A DNA stretch of 59,431 nt from the NCBI GenBank assembly GCA_021842405.1, contig JAKBZR010000007.1, forward strand, positions 1 through 59,431. Reading direction: 5' to 3'. Under the pieces are notes generated by a model. That model saw nothing but the letters and a program-made list of their open reading frames with translations. It did not search any database and was not told the origin of the DNA. Below are positions 44,813 through 53,035 of this stretch, piece by piece. The translations under genes were made by a program, and so were the position numbers. Origin of the DNA: a bacterium. GTDB taxonomy: Bacteria; Armatimonadota; Chthonomonadetes; Chthonomonadales; JAMCWF01. Every line of letters starts with the position of its first letter. Positions within the stretch are counted from its first letter, which is position 1.

Positions 44813-45296
44813 AGAGAAATTACGAGCGCGGACCCAATCTTTCCGGTTCGACGCCCTGCTGCAAAACGGGGAGGCAACAGCCGAAGGGGAAAGCGCCGCC
44901 GGCACCGCTTCCACACCAGCGGGCGCCGAGCCGTCCAGCGCGCTGGTCGCACTCATCGAACGCCTCGGCGAGGAAATCGGGGGGCTGCGCGCCTACCTTC
45001 AAGTCGGCGATCCGCAGGAGGCGGGCGTCTACCTGGCCAGACTGAACTACACTTTGAGCTCACTCAATCGGCTCGACCCTTACGGCGAGCAGGGACGAAA
45101 GTCGAACGTTACGCTGCCGGCCGGTGGGTGGCCCCTACCGGTATGGACGCAGGTCGAATTGCTCTCATCGCCGCTGGCGATCTATCTGCCGCCCACGTGC
45201 GGTGAAGAGCTGATCCGCGAGTTGCTTCGAAGTGCCTGGGGCGTCTTTCATACCGCACAACCGGAACGGCCGGAGCCCGCACCGCCGGCATCATGA
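44787..45296 (+). CDS. Unrecognised 169-residue protein, third gene of ParA cassette
   Basis: Begins inside the end of parA (26-bp overlap). The first 40 residues are basic (KTQSLREKLRARTQSF), then an Ala/Glu/Pro-rich linker, then a helical and beta region (LVALIERLGEEIGGLRAYLQ, then CGEELIRELLRSAWGVFH), and a Pro-rich tail. N-terminal basic segments like this often stimulate ParA ATPases, as in ParB or McdB, so it could be the ParA activator. No named family recognised. Confidence 0.75.
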   Translation: MADKTQSLREKLRARTQSFRFDALLQNGEATAEGESAAGTASTPAGAEPSSALVALIERLGEEIGGLRAYLQVGDPQEAGVYLARLNYTLSSLNRLDPYGEQGRKSNVTLPAGGWPLPVWTQVELLSSPLAIYLPPTCGEELIRELLRSAWGVFHTAQPERPEPAPPAS

Positions 45297-45338
45297 GCGG
45301 CCATTTTCAGCGGCGATTACACAATAGCGATAAGCCAG

Positions 45339-45677
45339 GTGATTCAACCACCCCGATACGACCTTTACCAGCCGATCTATGATTTCGTGCGCCGCGTGCC
45401 CTACGGTCGGGTGGTGAGCTATGGTCAGGTAGCCGATTGGGTGACTGAGGTTCGCTTCACGCCGCGGCAGGTAGGCGTCGCGATGTCGGTCTGTCCGCTG
45501 GATGTTCCCTGGCAGCGGGTGGTCGGTTCGGATGGGCGGCTGTTGATCGCGAAAAGAAATCCGGCGATGGCGGTTCAGCAGCGCCAAAAGCTTGAGGCGG
45601 AGGGGGTCGGGTTTACGGAAGACGGCCGGGTGGACATAGAGCGATACCGGTGGTTGATATATGAAAAGGAGGGATAA
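45339..45677 (+). CDS. Alkyltransferase-like protein (ATL), MGMT fold lacking the cysteine
   Basis: 112 residues with the MGMT DNA-binding fold: YDFVRRVPYGRVVSYGQVAD, TPRQVGVAMSV. The place of the active Pro-Cys-His-Arg motif holds VPWQRVV, so Trp replaces the reactive Cys, as in ATL proteins, which bind O6-alkylguanine and hand it to nucleotide excision repair. His is also replaced by Gln. Start is GTG 45339 with a poor ribosome site; no better start seen. It lies 42 bp after the ParA cassette and 2 bp before the methyltransferase gene. Confidence 0.85.
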   Translation: MIQPPRYDLYQPIYDFVRRVPYGRVVSYGQVADWVTEVRFTPRQVGVAMSVCPLDVPWQRVVGSDGRLLIAKRNPAMAVQQRQKLEAEGVGFTEDGRVDIERYRWLIYEKEG

Positions 45678-45679
45678 CG

Positions 45680-46684
45680 ATGCAAGAGCTTTCCTTTGAT
45701 CCACAGCGACTCCCCAAGCATTTACAACGCACCATCAGCACGTTATACGAGAATGGGCAATCACCAAATGGATGCTTATTGCCGAATAACGTTTATCAAG
45801 GTGACGCACGCATATTGTTGCCAAAGATTGACCCGAACAGTGTTGCGTTGAGCGTCTGGTCCCCTCCATATTTTGTTGGAAAGAGTTATGAATCCCATAT
45901 ATCCTTTGAGGAATGGCAAGATTTACTGAGTTCGGTCATCGCCCTTCACTTCCCGATCATTAAGCCCGGCGGTTTTCTTGCAATCAATATCGCAGACATT
46001 CTCTGTTATCGTGATGATTCGATGCCTCGTATCCAAGCAGAAGCAGCCAATCGTCGTAAATCGAAAGTCACCAGAGAGGATGTACTGCGCACCATAAAAG
46101 AGCATCCGGAGGCGAATCGGTATCAATTAGCGACCTTACTCGGGTGTAGTGAGCAGACGATTGATCGGCGTTTACATGGAAACAACATCCGCGGCGGTAA
46201 ATATGAAACTCAGACCCGAGTTAAGATTGTTGGAGGAATGGTGGAGACATGGGCATTGGAGGCCGGTTTCTATCCTTATGATCGACGAGTATGGGTTAAA
46301 GACGCGGCCTGGGAGAATTCTCGCTGGGCAAGCCTTTCATATCGGGCGGTTGATGAATTTGAATATATCTATATATTCTGGAAGCCTGGCATCACCAAGT
46401 ATGACCGAAACCGATTAACTATGGATGAATGGAAGAATTGGGGATCGCGCGGGGTTTGGACATTCCCTTCGGTCCGTGCAAATGATGATCATGAAGCTAA
46501 GTTTCCCATTGAATTGCCCCGGAGATTAATACGTCTACTTACTGAACCGGATGAGATAGTTTTGGATTGTTTTCTTGGGAGCGGGACATCTGCACTTGCG
46601 GCCATTCGAGAAGGACGGCGCTACATCGGCATCGAACTAGAAGAACGATATATTCGACTAGCAAAGCAACAACTATTTTTGTAA
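45680..46684 (+). CDS. Site-specific DNA methyltransferase (beta class) with internal HTH
   Basis: A 334-residue amino-methyltransferase. SPPY at residues 61-64 is the catalytic motif IV of N4-cytosine/N6-adenine enzymes (Ser form favours N4-mC), and DCFLGSGTSALAA near residue 296 is the SAM-binding motif I, in the permuted (beta) order. Between them lies an insertion of about 45 residues, with TREDVLRTIKEHPEANRYQL and ATLLGCSEQTIDRRL, that reads as a winged or ordinary helix-turn-helix; this would help recognise DNA. AAAAGGAGG precedes ATG. The gene is AT-richer than its neighbours and has no recognisable restriction enzyme, so it is an orphan methyltransferase or a broken R-M system. Confidence 0.9.
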   Translation: MQELSFDPQRLPKHLQRTISTLYENGQSPNGCLLPNNVYQGDARILLPKIDPNSVALSVWSPPYFVGKSYESHISFEEWQDLLSSVIALHFPIIKPGGFLAINIADILCYRDDSMPRIQAEAANRRKSKVTREDVLRTIKEHPEANRYQLATLLGCSEQTIDRRLHGNNIRGGKYETQTRVKIVGGMVETWALEAGFYPYDRRVWVKDAAWENSRWASLSYRAVDEFEYIYIFWKPGITKYDRNRLTMDEWKNWGSRGVWTFPSVRANDDHEAKFPIELPRRLIRLLTEPDEIVLDCFLGSGTSALAAIREGRRYIGIELEERYIRLAKQQLFL

Positions 46685-46689
46685 AATAT

Positions 46690-46932
46690 AATTACAAAGA
46701 TAATGGCTCTCATCAATTAATTAATATCACGGTAGCGGTTGTCCCCAATGGATTGTTGCAAGAACGGTATAATCCTACTCATCGCGAATCGATCTGGCTG
46801 GCAGGGCGTAATTCACCATCACGTGGAGAGGAATTCCGTGTTCGATTGAGTTTCGCTCATCTTAGAGAAAAAGCCGCTTGGCGAGTGCAAATAATTCCTA
46901 TGACTCCAAACCAATATATATGGGTTGAGTAA
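46690..46932 (+). pseudogene. Fragmentary frame after the methyltransferase
   Basis: An open frame of about 80 codons follows the methyltransferase stop, ending at TGA/TAA-type stop 46932. It reads LINITVAVVPNGLLQERYNP, then SIWLAGRNSPSRGEEFRVRL and MTPNQYIWVE; composition is protein-like but there is no credible start codon or ribosome site. It could be the remains of a linked restriction enzyme. The bases from 46933 to 47060 hold nothing recognisable. Confidence 0.35.
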
Positions 46933-47060
46933 TCACCCTAAGGCTTCAAGTATTTTACATTTAAGGGATAATGTCGTTAATGCAGTAGTGCAATTGATAT
47001 GACAATTTTAATCCCAAATATATGTTGGTTATGAGCAGCTAATCAGATGATCGGTGAAAT

Positions 47061-47089
47061 TTGATGTATGTTCAAATATACAGTATATC
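47061..47089 (+). promoter_or_regulatory. Possible promoter for the isomerase at 47105
   Basis: TTGATG (47061-47066), 17-nt spacer, TATATC (47084-47089). The start point would fall only about 9 nt before the ATG, within or next to the GAGGAG site, so it may give a very short leader or be wrong. Confidence 0.4.
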
Positions 47090-47104
47090 TACAAGAGGAG
47101 AGTT

Positions 47105-48109
47105 ATGACGAAACGAACCGTTACGGTGAATCTCGGAATTAACGGCGCATTCATTACCCGACGATGGGAGGAGCCGGAAAACTGGATGCGGCTCACGCGG
47201 GAGTGCGGCTTTAACCAGCACTCCTTCTGTGGGGACGTGATTGATCCGTTTTTCTCGGGAGACCGTGAGTTTCAACTGGAACAAGCGACGGCCGCCAAAG
47301 AAGCGGCGAAACGCTATGGGGTGAAAATTTGTGACTTCTACACCGGCGTGGCGACCCACCGATTCCTGGGGCTTTCGCACCGGGATGAGCGGGCTCGGCG
47401 CCGGATGATGGAGTGGGTGGAAGGGGCGGCCGAAATTGCGGCCGCCATGGGAACCGATCGTCTCGGCGGCCACGTGGACGCCTTCTCGGTCGAGGTTCTC
47501 TCCGATCCGCAATTGACGAAAGAGGCCGTCGCGCGCCAATACCAGACGATCCACGAGTTGGCGGTCCGGCTGAAATCGAGCGGCATTCGGTGCCTGATGG
47601 TGGAGCAGATGTACATCCCCAGCGAAAAGCCCTACACGTTGGCGGAGTGCGAGGAGTTTTTAATCGAAACCAACCGAGGATTTTCGGGCATTCCGGTCAT
47701 TGTAACGCTGGATGTGGGCCACCAGGCCGGTGAGCACTACGGCCTTTCCGGCGCCGATACCGACTACGTGGAGTGGGTGCGGCGGTTCGGCGCGGTATCC
47801 GAAATCATCCATCTTCAGCAGACGACCCGAGACGCCTCGCACCACTGGCCTTTCACGGATGAGTATAACCGTCGCGGCCATATCAAAGTGGATGCGGTGC
47901 TGAAGGCGCTCTGGGAATCGCACCAGCGCTATGCCCAGCAGCCCTACGCATCGGTGCTGCCGCCGGTTAAAGAGCACGTGCTGGTTGCCGAGATCATTCC
48001 GGGTTCAACCAAGACGGAGGCCAAGCTGCTCGCCGAGCTCAAGGAATCGGCCGAATATCTAGCCGATTTTGTGCCGGAAGACGGCTTGCAATGGGAGTTT
48101 GAAAGATAG
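47105..48109 (+). CDS. Sugar phosphate isomerase/epimerase family protein
   Basis: A 334-residue TIM barrel. Metal-ligand regions: DRLGGHVDAFSVEV, CLMVEQMYIPSEK, VIVTLDVGHQAGEHYGLSGA and IIHLQQTTRDASHHWPFTDE. The substrate is unknown; the sequence is related to pentulose/tetrulose isomerases of the xylose-isomerase-like fold. I started it at ATG 47105, with GAGGAG six nt upstream, instead of an AT-rich extension from 47054. It stands alone. Confidence 0.85.
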   Translation: MTKRTVTVNLGINGAFITRRWEEPENWMRLTRECGFNQHSFCGDVIDPFFSGDREFQLEQATAAKEAAKRYGVKICDFYTGVATHRFLGLSHRDERARRRMMEWVEGAAEIAAAMGTDRLGGHVDAFSVEVLSDPQLTKEAVARQYQTIHELAVRLKSSGIRCLMVEQMYIPSEKPYTLAECEEFLIETNRGFSGIPVIVTLDVGHQAGEHYGLSGADTDYVEWVRRFGAVSEIIHLQQTTRDASHHWPFTDEYNRRGHIKVDAVLKALWESHQRYAQQPYASVLPPVKEHVLVAEIIPGSTKTEAKLLAELKESAEYLADFVPEDGLQWEFER

Positions 48110-48147
48110 GCGAGCCGGTTCGGAGCGATTATGCCCTTGTAAAAAAC

Positions 48148-48198
48148 GTTATGACTCCGGCAGTGTTATAGCGTAATTATCCTAACCTCACTACTCCT
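48148..48198. repeat. Repeat family C, copy 1
   Basis: 51 bp nearly identical (about 5 mismatches) to 57922-57972; shared core CTCCGGCAGTGTTATAGCGT (G varies to A) and CCTAACCTCACT. It overlaps the stop codon of the ABC permease gene at 48191. Confidence 0.7.
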
Positions 48199-49012
48199 CC
48201 CGGCTGGCCAAGACCTCAATGCGGCTGATTTTCCAGCAGGCTAAAACGAGGAAAAGCAAGAGGAATACGACGAGGTACATCCAGGCGGCCGTCTCACTTT
48301 CGGGCGCCGCTTTTAGATACGATGCGTTGGCTTGGTTGAGATACTGGGGACAAAGGGTGTGTAGGTGGAACAGGATGGTGAACCGTTTTAAGAATCCTGG
48401 CAGCCAGCCGGCCAGATTTTCCCAACCAAAAGCGATGCATATCCCCCAAAAATGCGGAATTTTAAAGACGAGACCGATGAGTGTGAAGAGGGAGGTGTAG
48501 GCGGCGATGCCCAATGCGGCGGCAAGGGAATCCCTTTTCAGATTTCCGATGTCGTGGCTGAAGACGCCGTGCGAGGAGATGTGAGTCAGCAAATATGAGA
48601 CAAATATAGAAAAAACGACGCCCACCTCGATCACCGCGATAGTCCCCAAGAATTTCACGATGAGCCACAAACTGCGCGGAATCGGCCGGCCGAAGAGATA
48701 ACCGACCGTCCCCCCTTCCACCTCATCAGCGATCAGTGCGACCCCGAAAAACAGGGTGCATACTGGAATTAAAAAGGGGATGTAAAAGAGCGTTATGAGC
48801 AAATTGTAGAGCAATGAGCCGTTCATACCGACGATGTATCTCTTCGAGATGAGGAACTCCAGCAACAAAACGATTGCCCACGGAACCAGCATCAGGGAGA
48901 AAAGTATCGCGCCCTTCGAGGAAAGCATCAGGCGTCTTACCGTGAACCCAAAAATCGCCTTAACCGCTTCTCGGTATCTCAAGTACAGGTTTGGTGTTAT
49001 CGTTTCATTCAT
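48191..49012 (-). CDS. ABC-2 type transporter permease (second)
   Basis: A 273-residue integral membrane protein with about six hydrophobic segments; the family-typical start (LRYREAVKAIFGFTVRRLML) and DEVEGGTVGYLFGRPIPRSL, which marks ABC-2 permeases, are present. Last gene of the four-gene exporter operon; it is paired with the ATPase 3 bp upstream. Substrate unknown; such pairs move peptides, lipids or drugs outward. Confidence 0.88.
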   Translation of the reverse strand: MNETITPNLYLRYREAVKAIFGFTVRRLMLSSKGAILFSLMLVPWAIVLLLEFLISKRYIVGMNGSLLYNLLITLFYIPFLIPVCTLFFGVALIADEVEGGTVGYLFGRPIPRSLWLIVKFLGTIAVIEVGVVFSIFVSYLLTHISSHGVFSHDIGNLKRDSLAAALGIAAYTSLFTLIGLVFKIPHFWGICIAFGWENLAGWLPGFLKRFTILFHLHTLCPQYLNQANASYLKAAPESETAAWMYLVVFLLLFLVLACWKISRIEVLASREE

Positions 49013-49015
49013 CTT

Positions 49016-49930
49016 TTATGTCACGAGGTACTGAAAAACGGACGCTAAATTGTCGTCCAGTGGGTTGAGAATTTCCAGTCCGAAGTCCTCATTCGCCATC
49101 AGCTCGCCCAATTCGGCATAGAAACCGCTCGCATCGGCGACCTCGATCGTCAGGTTTTTGCTATCTTCTCCGAATTCGAGCGATTTGACGGTAGGCCAGG
49201 CGATCAGGGAAGCGCCGAGTCGCCTACCATCGGCGCAGCGCAAGGAGATCCGCAGCGGTCGGCTTGCGATGGCTTCGCGAACCTCCGGAACTTCACCCGA
49301 AGCGAGCAGGCGTCCGTGGTGCAAAAGAAGAATCCGGGAGGTCATCGCCTCCACTTCATGCAGCACATGGGATGACACCATCACGCATTTGCCGGCTGCG
49401 CCCCACTGCCGGATCAGCTTTATCGTTGTGGCCCGGCTCGGAGGGTCCATACCGTTCAGCGGTTCATCCAGCAGCAAAATGGGTGGGTTATGGACGATCG
49501 CCTGAGCCATTTTCACCTTTTGCCGCATTCCTTTGCTCATACGGCGGATTTTCTTTTGCCCTTCCGCTCCGATCGCCACCTCGTCGAGCGCTTCCTTTGC
49601 TCGGCGGCGCGCGTCATCGAGGGTGAGGCCGGACAACCGCCCCATATAGGTTACGAACGCCTCGCCGGATAGATCCTCATAAAATTTGTCTATTGAGGGG
49701 CAGTAACCGATCTTGCGAATGGCTTTACCATTGCTGAACACCGGCGCGTTGCCCACCGTGACGGATCCGGTGGAAGGTTTCAAAAGCCCGCCCATCAGGT
49801 TCAGCAAAGTGCTCTTTCCCGCACCGTTCACGCCCAGCAAGCCGGTTACGCCGGGCTCGAGGGAGAGCGATACGCGGTTGATGCCCACCACAATGCCATA
49901 CCACTTTGAGACGTTGGTCACTTTGATCAC
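49016..49930 (-). CDS. ABC transporter ATP-binding protein (second)
   Basis: A 304-residue ATPase of the drug/antibiotic export type. Walker A GVNGAGKST (about residues 34-42), signature region RRMSKGMRQKVKMAQAIVH, Walker B LLLDEPLNGMDP and the H-loop His in VMVSSHVLHEVE are intact. The C-terminal 80 residues form the extra domain typical for ABC-2 exporters. It overlaps the first permease by ATGA. With 48191-49012 it forms the second exporter half of the operon. Confidence 0.93.
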   Translation of the reverse strand: MIKVTNVSKWYGIVVGINRVSLSLEPGVTGLLGVNGAGKSTLLNLMGGLLKPSTGSVTVGNAPVFSNGKAIRKIGYCPSIDKFYEDLSGEAFVTYMGRLSGLTLDDARRRAKEALDEVAIGAEGQKKIRRMSKGMRQKVKMAQAIVHNPPILLLDEPLNGMDPPSRATTIKLIRQWGAAGKCVMVSSHVLHEVEAMTSRILLLHHGRLLASGEVPEVREAIASRPLRISLRCADGRRLGASLIAWPTVKSLEFGEDSKNLTIEVADASGFYAELGELMANEDFGLEILNPLDDNLASVFQYLVT

Positions 49931-50799
49931 CGCAGTATCTCCCGGCGGTAGAAGCGAAGAGAGAGGATTGTGAGGCTGAGCAGCGCCATCACCCCGAAAA
50001 AGGTGACCGAATGAAGGATCGAGATGGGGTACTCGGTGCTTACTCCAAGGCAGTGACAGGCCAGCGCCTGCAGCTCACCAATTGGGCTGAAAATCCAAAC
50101 GATCGGCTTGTGTGTGTTAAACCATAGAATTTTCGATACCGATAGGCCGAAGAAGAGGATGAGGACGAGTATCAGGCCTGCCACACGAGGATTCTCGCCC
50201 AGGGCGGATAAGGCAAGGATAAAAAGTATTAGAGCGCCGAACCCGCCAATCGAATACAGCAGGGTTCCCCATAATATCCGTATGTGGTGCCATAGGAAAG
50301 ATACGTTGCCCGTCAGCCCCACCTGAAAAATCAGCACGATGATCAGGGGAATTAGGGTGATACCCAGCAGAAATACGCCCAATGCCGCCCCTTTGCTCCA
50401 TATATACTGGGCGGGACCGAGCGCCCGGCCGAGGAAAACCTCCATCGTGCGCTCCTTGCGATCCCTGGCAATGAGACCGGATCCAACCCACACCGAGATG
50501 ATAACGAGCATGAGGATGGTCCAGGGATTGGTGAGAATGCGCGCGATTAATTTTTCATCCATTGGCGGCAACTGGCTGTTCATCGAGGAGGGCCAATACT
50601 CATTTCCCATTTGAGTGCGCAAAAAGGTGGGACCGATTCCCATAATCACCCATGGCAGAAGCGTAAGTGCGATCAATAAGATAAAGATTCGCTTCTTGGT
50701 ATAGGGGAGGATCTCCTCACGCATCAGCGGAATCCAGCGTCTCCTTCTTGAAGTGCGGGCGCCGGTATAGCTTTCATACCCCTGATCGTAGATCGGCAT
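49927..50799 (-). CDS. ABC-2 type transporter permease (first)
   Basis: A 290-residue protein with about six membrane segments and the soluble N-terminus YDQGYESYTGARTSRRRRWI. DRKERTMEVFLGRALGPAQY matches the D-x-E/K-x-GT-like loop of ABC-2 permeases. It starts immediately after the first ATPase (no gap) and overlaps the second ATPase by four bases, so the operon is ATPase-permease-ATPase-permease. Confidence 0.88.
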   Translation of the reverse strand: MPIYDQGYESYTGARTSRRRRWIPLMREEILPYTKKRIFILLIALTLLPWVIMGIGPTFLRTQMGNEYWPSSMNSQLPPMDEKLIARILTNPWTILMLVIISVWVGSGLIARDRKERTMEVFLGRALGPAQYIWSKGAALGVFLLGITLIPLIIVLIFQVGLTGNVSFLWHHIRILWGTLLYSIGGFGALILFILALSALGENPRVAGLILVLILFFGLSVSKILWFNTHKPIVWIFSPIGELQALACHCLGVSTEYPISILHSVTFFGVMALLSLTILSLRFYRREILR

Positions 50800-51717
50800 T
50801 CAGGTTCCCTTCCTCAAAGCCTGAAGAAAGACTTCCTCCAGCGTGGTGCGCTCATGAACGAGGCGGTGGATCGTGCCATCCAGCCCGCCTGCGAGCGAAA
50901 AGAGATCCTTCAGCCCCTTTCCAGGCGGGATAACCACGCGCAAGAGGCCGTTTTCACTGGGGTTGACGCCCCATCCATGATCCTCGAGGGCGTGGAACAG
51001 AAGCTCCCTTTCGCCGTGCCACTGAACGAGGTAGTGCCGGCTCTCACTCCGGCTCCAATCCTCGATGCCAAGATGAGAGAGGACCTCCCCTTGGTGGAGA
51101 ATGATCACCTGGGTACAGATCGCCTCCACATCCTTGAGGATATGGGTGGAAAGGAGGATGGTTTTACCCTGTTTCGCCAGATCCTGGCATAAATCGAGCA
51201 TCTCCTGGCGCCCGCCCGGATCCATGCCGGCCGTTGGCTCATCCAACAAAACCAGCTCCGGATCGTGAACCAGCGCGGCGGCCAATTTCAGGCGCTGCTG
51301 CATGCCGGTCGAGTAGGTTTGGACCTCTCGGTAGCGGCTTTCCCCCAATCCAACGTACTGCAGCACATCGTGCGCCCGCTCGATCGCGGGACGGCGCGGC
51401 AGCCCCGAGATTTCACCCAAGAATGCGACCCACCCCACACCGGTCATGCCGCTTCGGAGCCCCTCCTTTTCGGGCACGTAACCGATCTTCTCGCGGAGAG
51501 CTGCCCCGAGGTTGGATGTGTTTTCACCTTTAAACAGGAAATGGCCGCTCGATGGGGGGACTAGATTGAGGAGTGCTTTGATGAGTGTGGTTTTTCCGGC
51601 GCCGTTGGGGCCGAGCAGCCCCACCGTATTGTCGCTGATGTCGAAGGTCACTTCTTTGAGAGCCTTCGTTTTGCCGTAGTATACAGAAACGTCTTGTGCC
51701 GAAAGTACGTTTTGCAT
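50800..51717 (-). CDS. ABC transporter ATP-binding protein (first)
   Basis: A 305-residue ATPase of the ABC-2 exporter class. Walker A GPNGAGKTT (about residues 35-43), signature TYSTGMQQRLKLAAALVH, Walker B LVLLDEPTAGMDP and H-loop LLSTHILKDVE are complete. First gene of the four-gene operon; the TATAAT box just upstream suggests that the message begins at or very near the start codon. The operon probably exports one substrate through two half-pairs that may form a mixed complex. Confidence 0.94.
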   Translation of the reverse strand: MQNVLSAQDVSVYYGKTKALKEVTFDISDNTVGLLGPNGAGKTTLIKALLNLVPPSSGHFLFKGENTSNLGAALREKIGYVPEKEGLRSGMTGVGWVAFLGEISGLPRRPAIERAHDVLQYVGLGESRYREVQTYSTGMQQRLKLAAALVHDPELVLLDEPTAGMDPGGRQEMLDLCQDLAKQGKTILLSTHILKDVEAICTQVIILHQGEVLSHLGIEDWSRSESRHYLVQWHGERELLFHALEDHGWGVNPSENGLLRVVIPPGKGLKDLFSLAGGLDGTIHRLVHERTTLEEVFLQALRKGT

Positions 51718-51723
51718 GCACTC

Positions 51724-51729
51724 ATTATA
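51724..51729 (-). promoter_or_regulatory. TATAAT box six bases before the ABC operon start (leaderless?)
   Basis: On the minus strand, TATAAT (51729-51724) precedes ATG 51717 by six bases, so the standard start point would coincide with the A of the ATG. There is no ribosome site in the intervening GAGTGC, and no convincing -35. It fits a leaderless message. Confidence 0.55.
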
Positions 51730-51763
51730 CCCATCAATATCAAAATGGCTGGAAAGGGTTCAG

Positions 51764-51919
51764 TTTGTAAGAGTTCAGCTTTATGGGAATAAATAATTTT
51801 TACGTTGCCCACCTCACCCCCCATCCCCCTCCCCCCTCGTGTCTATACACCTAGGAGGGGGAAGGAGTTTAGCGGCGGATCGAACGAAAATCATTCCCAC
51901 AAAACTGAACTCTTACAAA
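51764..51919. repeat. Dispersed repeat family A, clearest copy
   Basis: Left end TTTGTAAGAGTTCAGCTTTA, right end ACAAAACTGAACTCTTACAAA: 15 bases (TTTGTAAGAGTTCAG) are exact inverted copies at both ends. Core CCCCCTCCTAGG-like palindrome (GTCTATACACCTAGGAGGGG). Between it and wzm (51920-52195) the only thing seen is the promoter at 52056. Confidence 0.88.
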
Positions 51920-52055
51920 GAGAAGACAGTAAGCACTTTCGCATTCCTATAAATCCACTCGCCCATTCTCTCTGAAATTGTGCAGATGTTATCGCGATTA
52001 TTGACTATTTTCAAAAATGCGGTCCCTTTCTCGGCGACAAGGTAAGAAGCCCCAG

Positions 52056-52085
52056 TTGACACCAACCGCCTTCCGCCAATATACT
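52056..52085 (+). promoter_or_regulatory. Vegetative promoter for the polysaccharide exporter genes
   Basis: TTGACA (52056-52061), 18-nt spacer, TATACT (52080-52085), identical in hexamers and spacing to the secA promoter. The leader would be about 104 nt. Confidence 0.75.
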
Positions 52086-52195
52086 ATCAACGATTTTTTA
52101 AGACACCGGGCAATCCATCTTAAGGTTGCCTGTTTTAATCCACCCTTGAAAAAGCGGATGCCACCACCGGCGGCCGCGAGCGAGCGTATCTCTCA

Positions 52196-53035
52196 GTGAT
52201 TGAAGAGTTAAAGGAAGTCTGGCGTTTTCGCGAGCTTTTAATTCAGCTTGTCGCACGTGATCTGAAGGTTCGCTACAAAAATTCGGTGCTCGGCTTTTTC
52301 TGGTCGCTGGCCAATCCACTGGTTCAGGTTGCGGTAATTACAATCGTATTTAAAACCATGACCGGGATGGTGAAAGTGCCCAACTACTCGGCCTACGTGC
52401 TTTGCGCCTTCATCCCCTGGAACTACTTTCAGACCGCGGTGCTCGATTCAAGCCAGTCCATATTGCTGATGTTCCCGGTCATCAAGAAGGTCTACCTGCC
52501 GCGAGAGCTCATCCCGCTGTCCAACGCGATCAGCAACTTCATTCATTTTTTGCTGGCTTGGATCGTCTTTTTCCTATACCTCTACGGCTACCTGCGGGCA
52601 CCGGTGCTCATTACGGTGTTGCTGCTGCCGGTGCTGGTCATCATTCAGTTTATCTTCACGCTGGGCGTCAGCCTCTATGTGTCCTGCCTGAACGTCTTTT
52701 ACGAAGACGTCAAGTACCTGGTAACCGTTCTGCTGAACCTCTTTTTCTTTTTACTGCCGTTGATCTATTTCACCGAGAACGTCTATTTTGCGCACAGCAT
52801 CCCGCCGAAATGGCACATGTTGGTCTATCGTCTCTACATGCTGAACCCGGTCGCCTGCTTAATCACCGCCTTTCGGAAATCGTTCCTGCAACCGCTGCCG
52901 GCCCACATGTTTCCACACAATCTGCCGCTGGACTACATCAGCATTGAAATATCAGGCGTTTTTTCGGTGTTGGTGCTGGTAACCGGCTACGCCTATTTCA
53001 ATGCCCGCAAGTGGCAATTTGTGGAGAAGCCATAA
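52196..53035 (+). CDS. Polysaccharide ABC exporter permease (Wzm/TagG type)
   Basis: A 279-residue inner-membrane permease of the ABC-2 family. LKEVWRFRELLIQLVARDLK then VRYKNSVLGFFWSLANPLVQ is the family start, and about six hydrophobic helices follow; CAFIPWNYFQTAV and VYLPRELIPL are typical conserved loops. With the ATPase encoded next it would export a lipid-linked glycan. Start is GTG 52196 with no clear ribosome site; the family start matches. No glycosyltransferase genes lie nearby, which is unusual for this transporter. Confidence 0.93.
   Translation: MIEELKEVWRFRELLIQLVARDLKVRYKNSVLGFFWSLANPLVQVAVITIVFKTMTGMVKVPNYSAYVLCAFIPWNYFQTAVLDSSQSILLMFPVIKKVYLPRELIPLSNAISNFIHFLLAWIVFFLYLYGYLRAPVLITVLLLPVLVIIQFIFTLGVSLYVSCLNVFYEDVKYLVTVLLNLFFFLLPLIYFTENVYFAHSIPPKWHMLVYRLYMLNPVACLITAFRKSFLQPLPAHMFPHNLPLDYISIEISGVFSVLVLVTGYAYFNARKWQFVEKP

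Noticed and set aside
47061-47104. Upstream in-frame start (47054) of the isomerase
   Set aside because: It adds 17 residues from AT-rich promoter sequence; the ATG at 47105 has the proper ribosome site.
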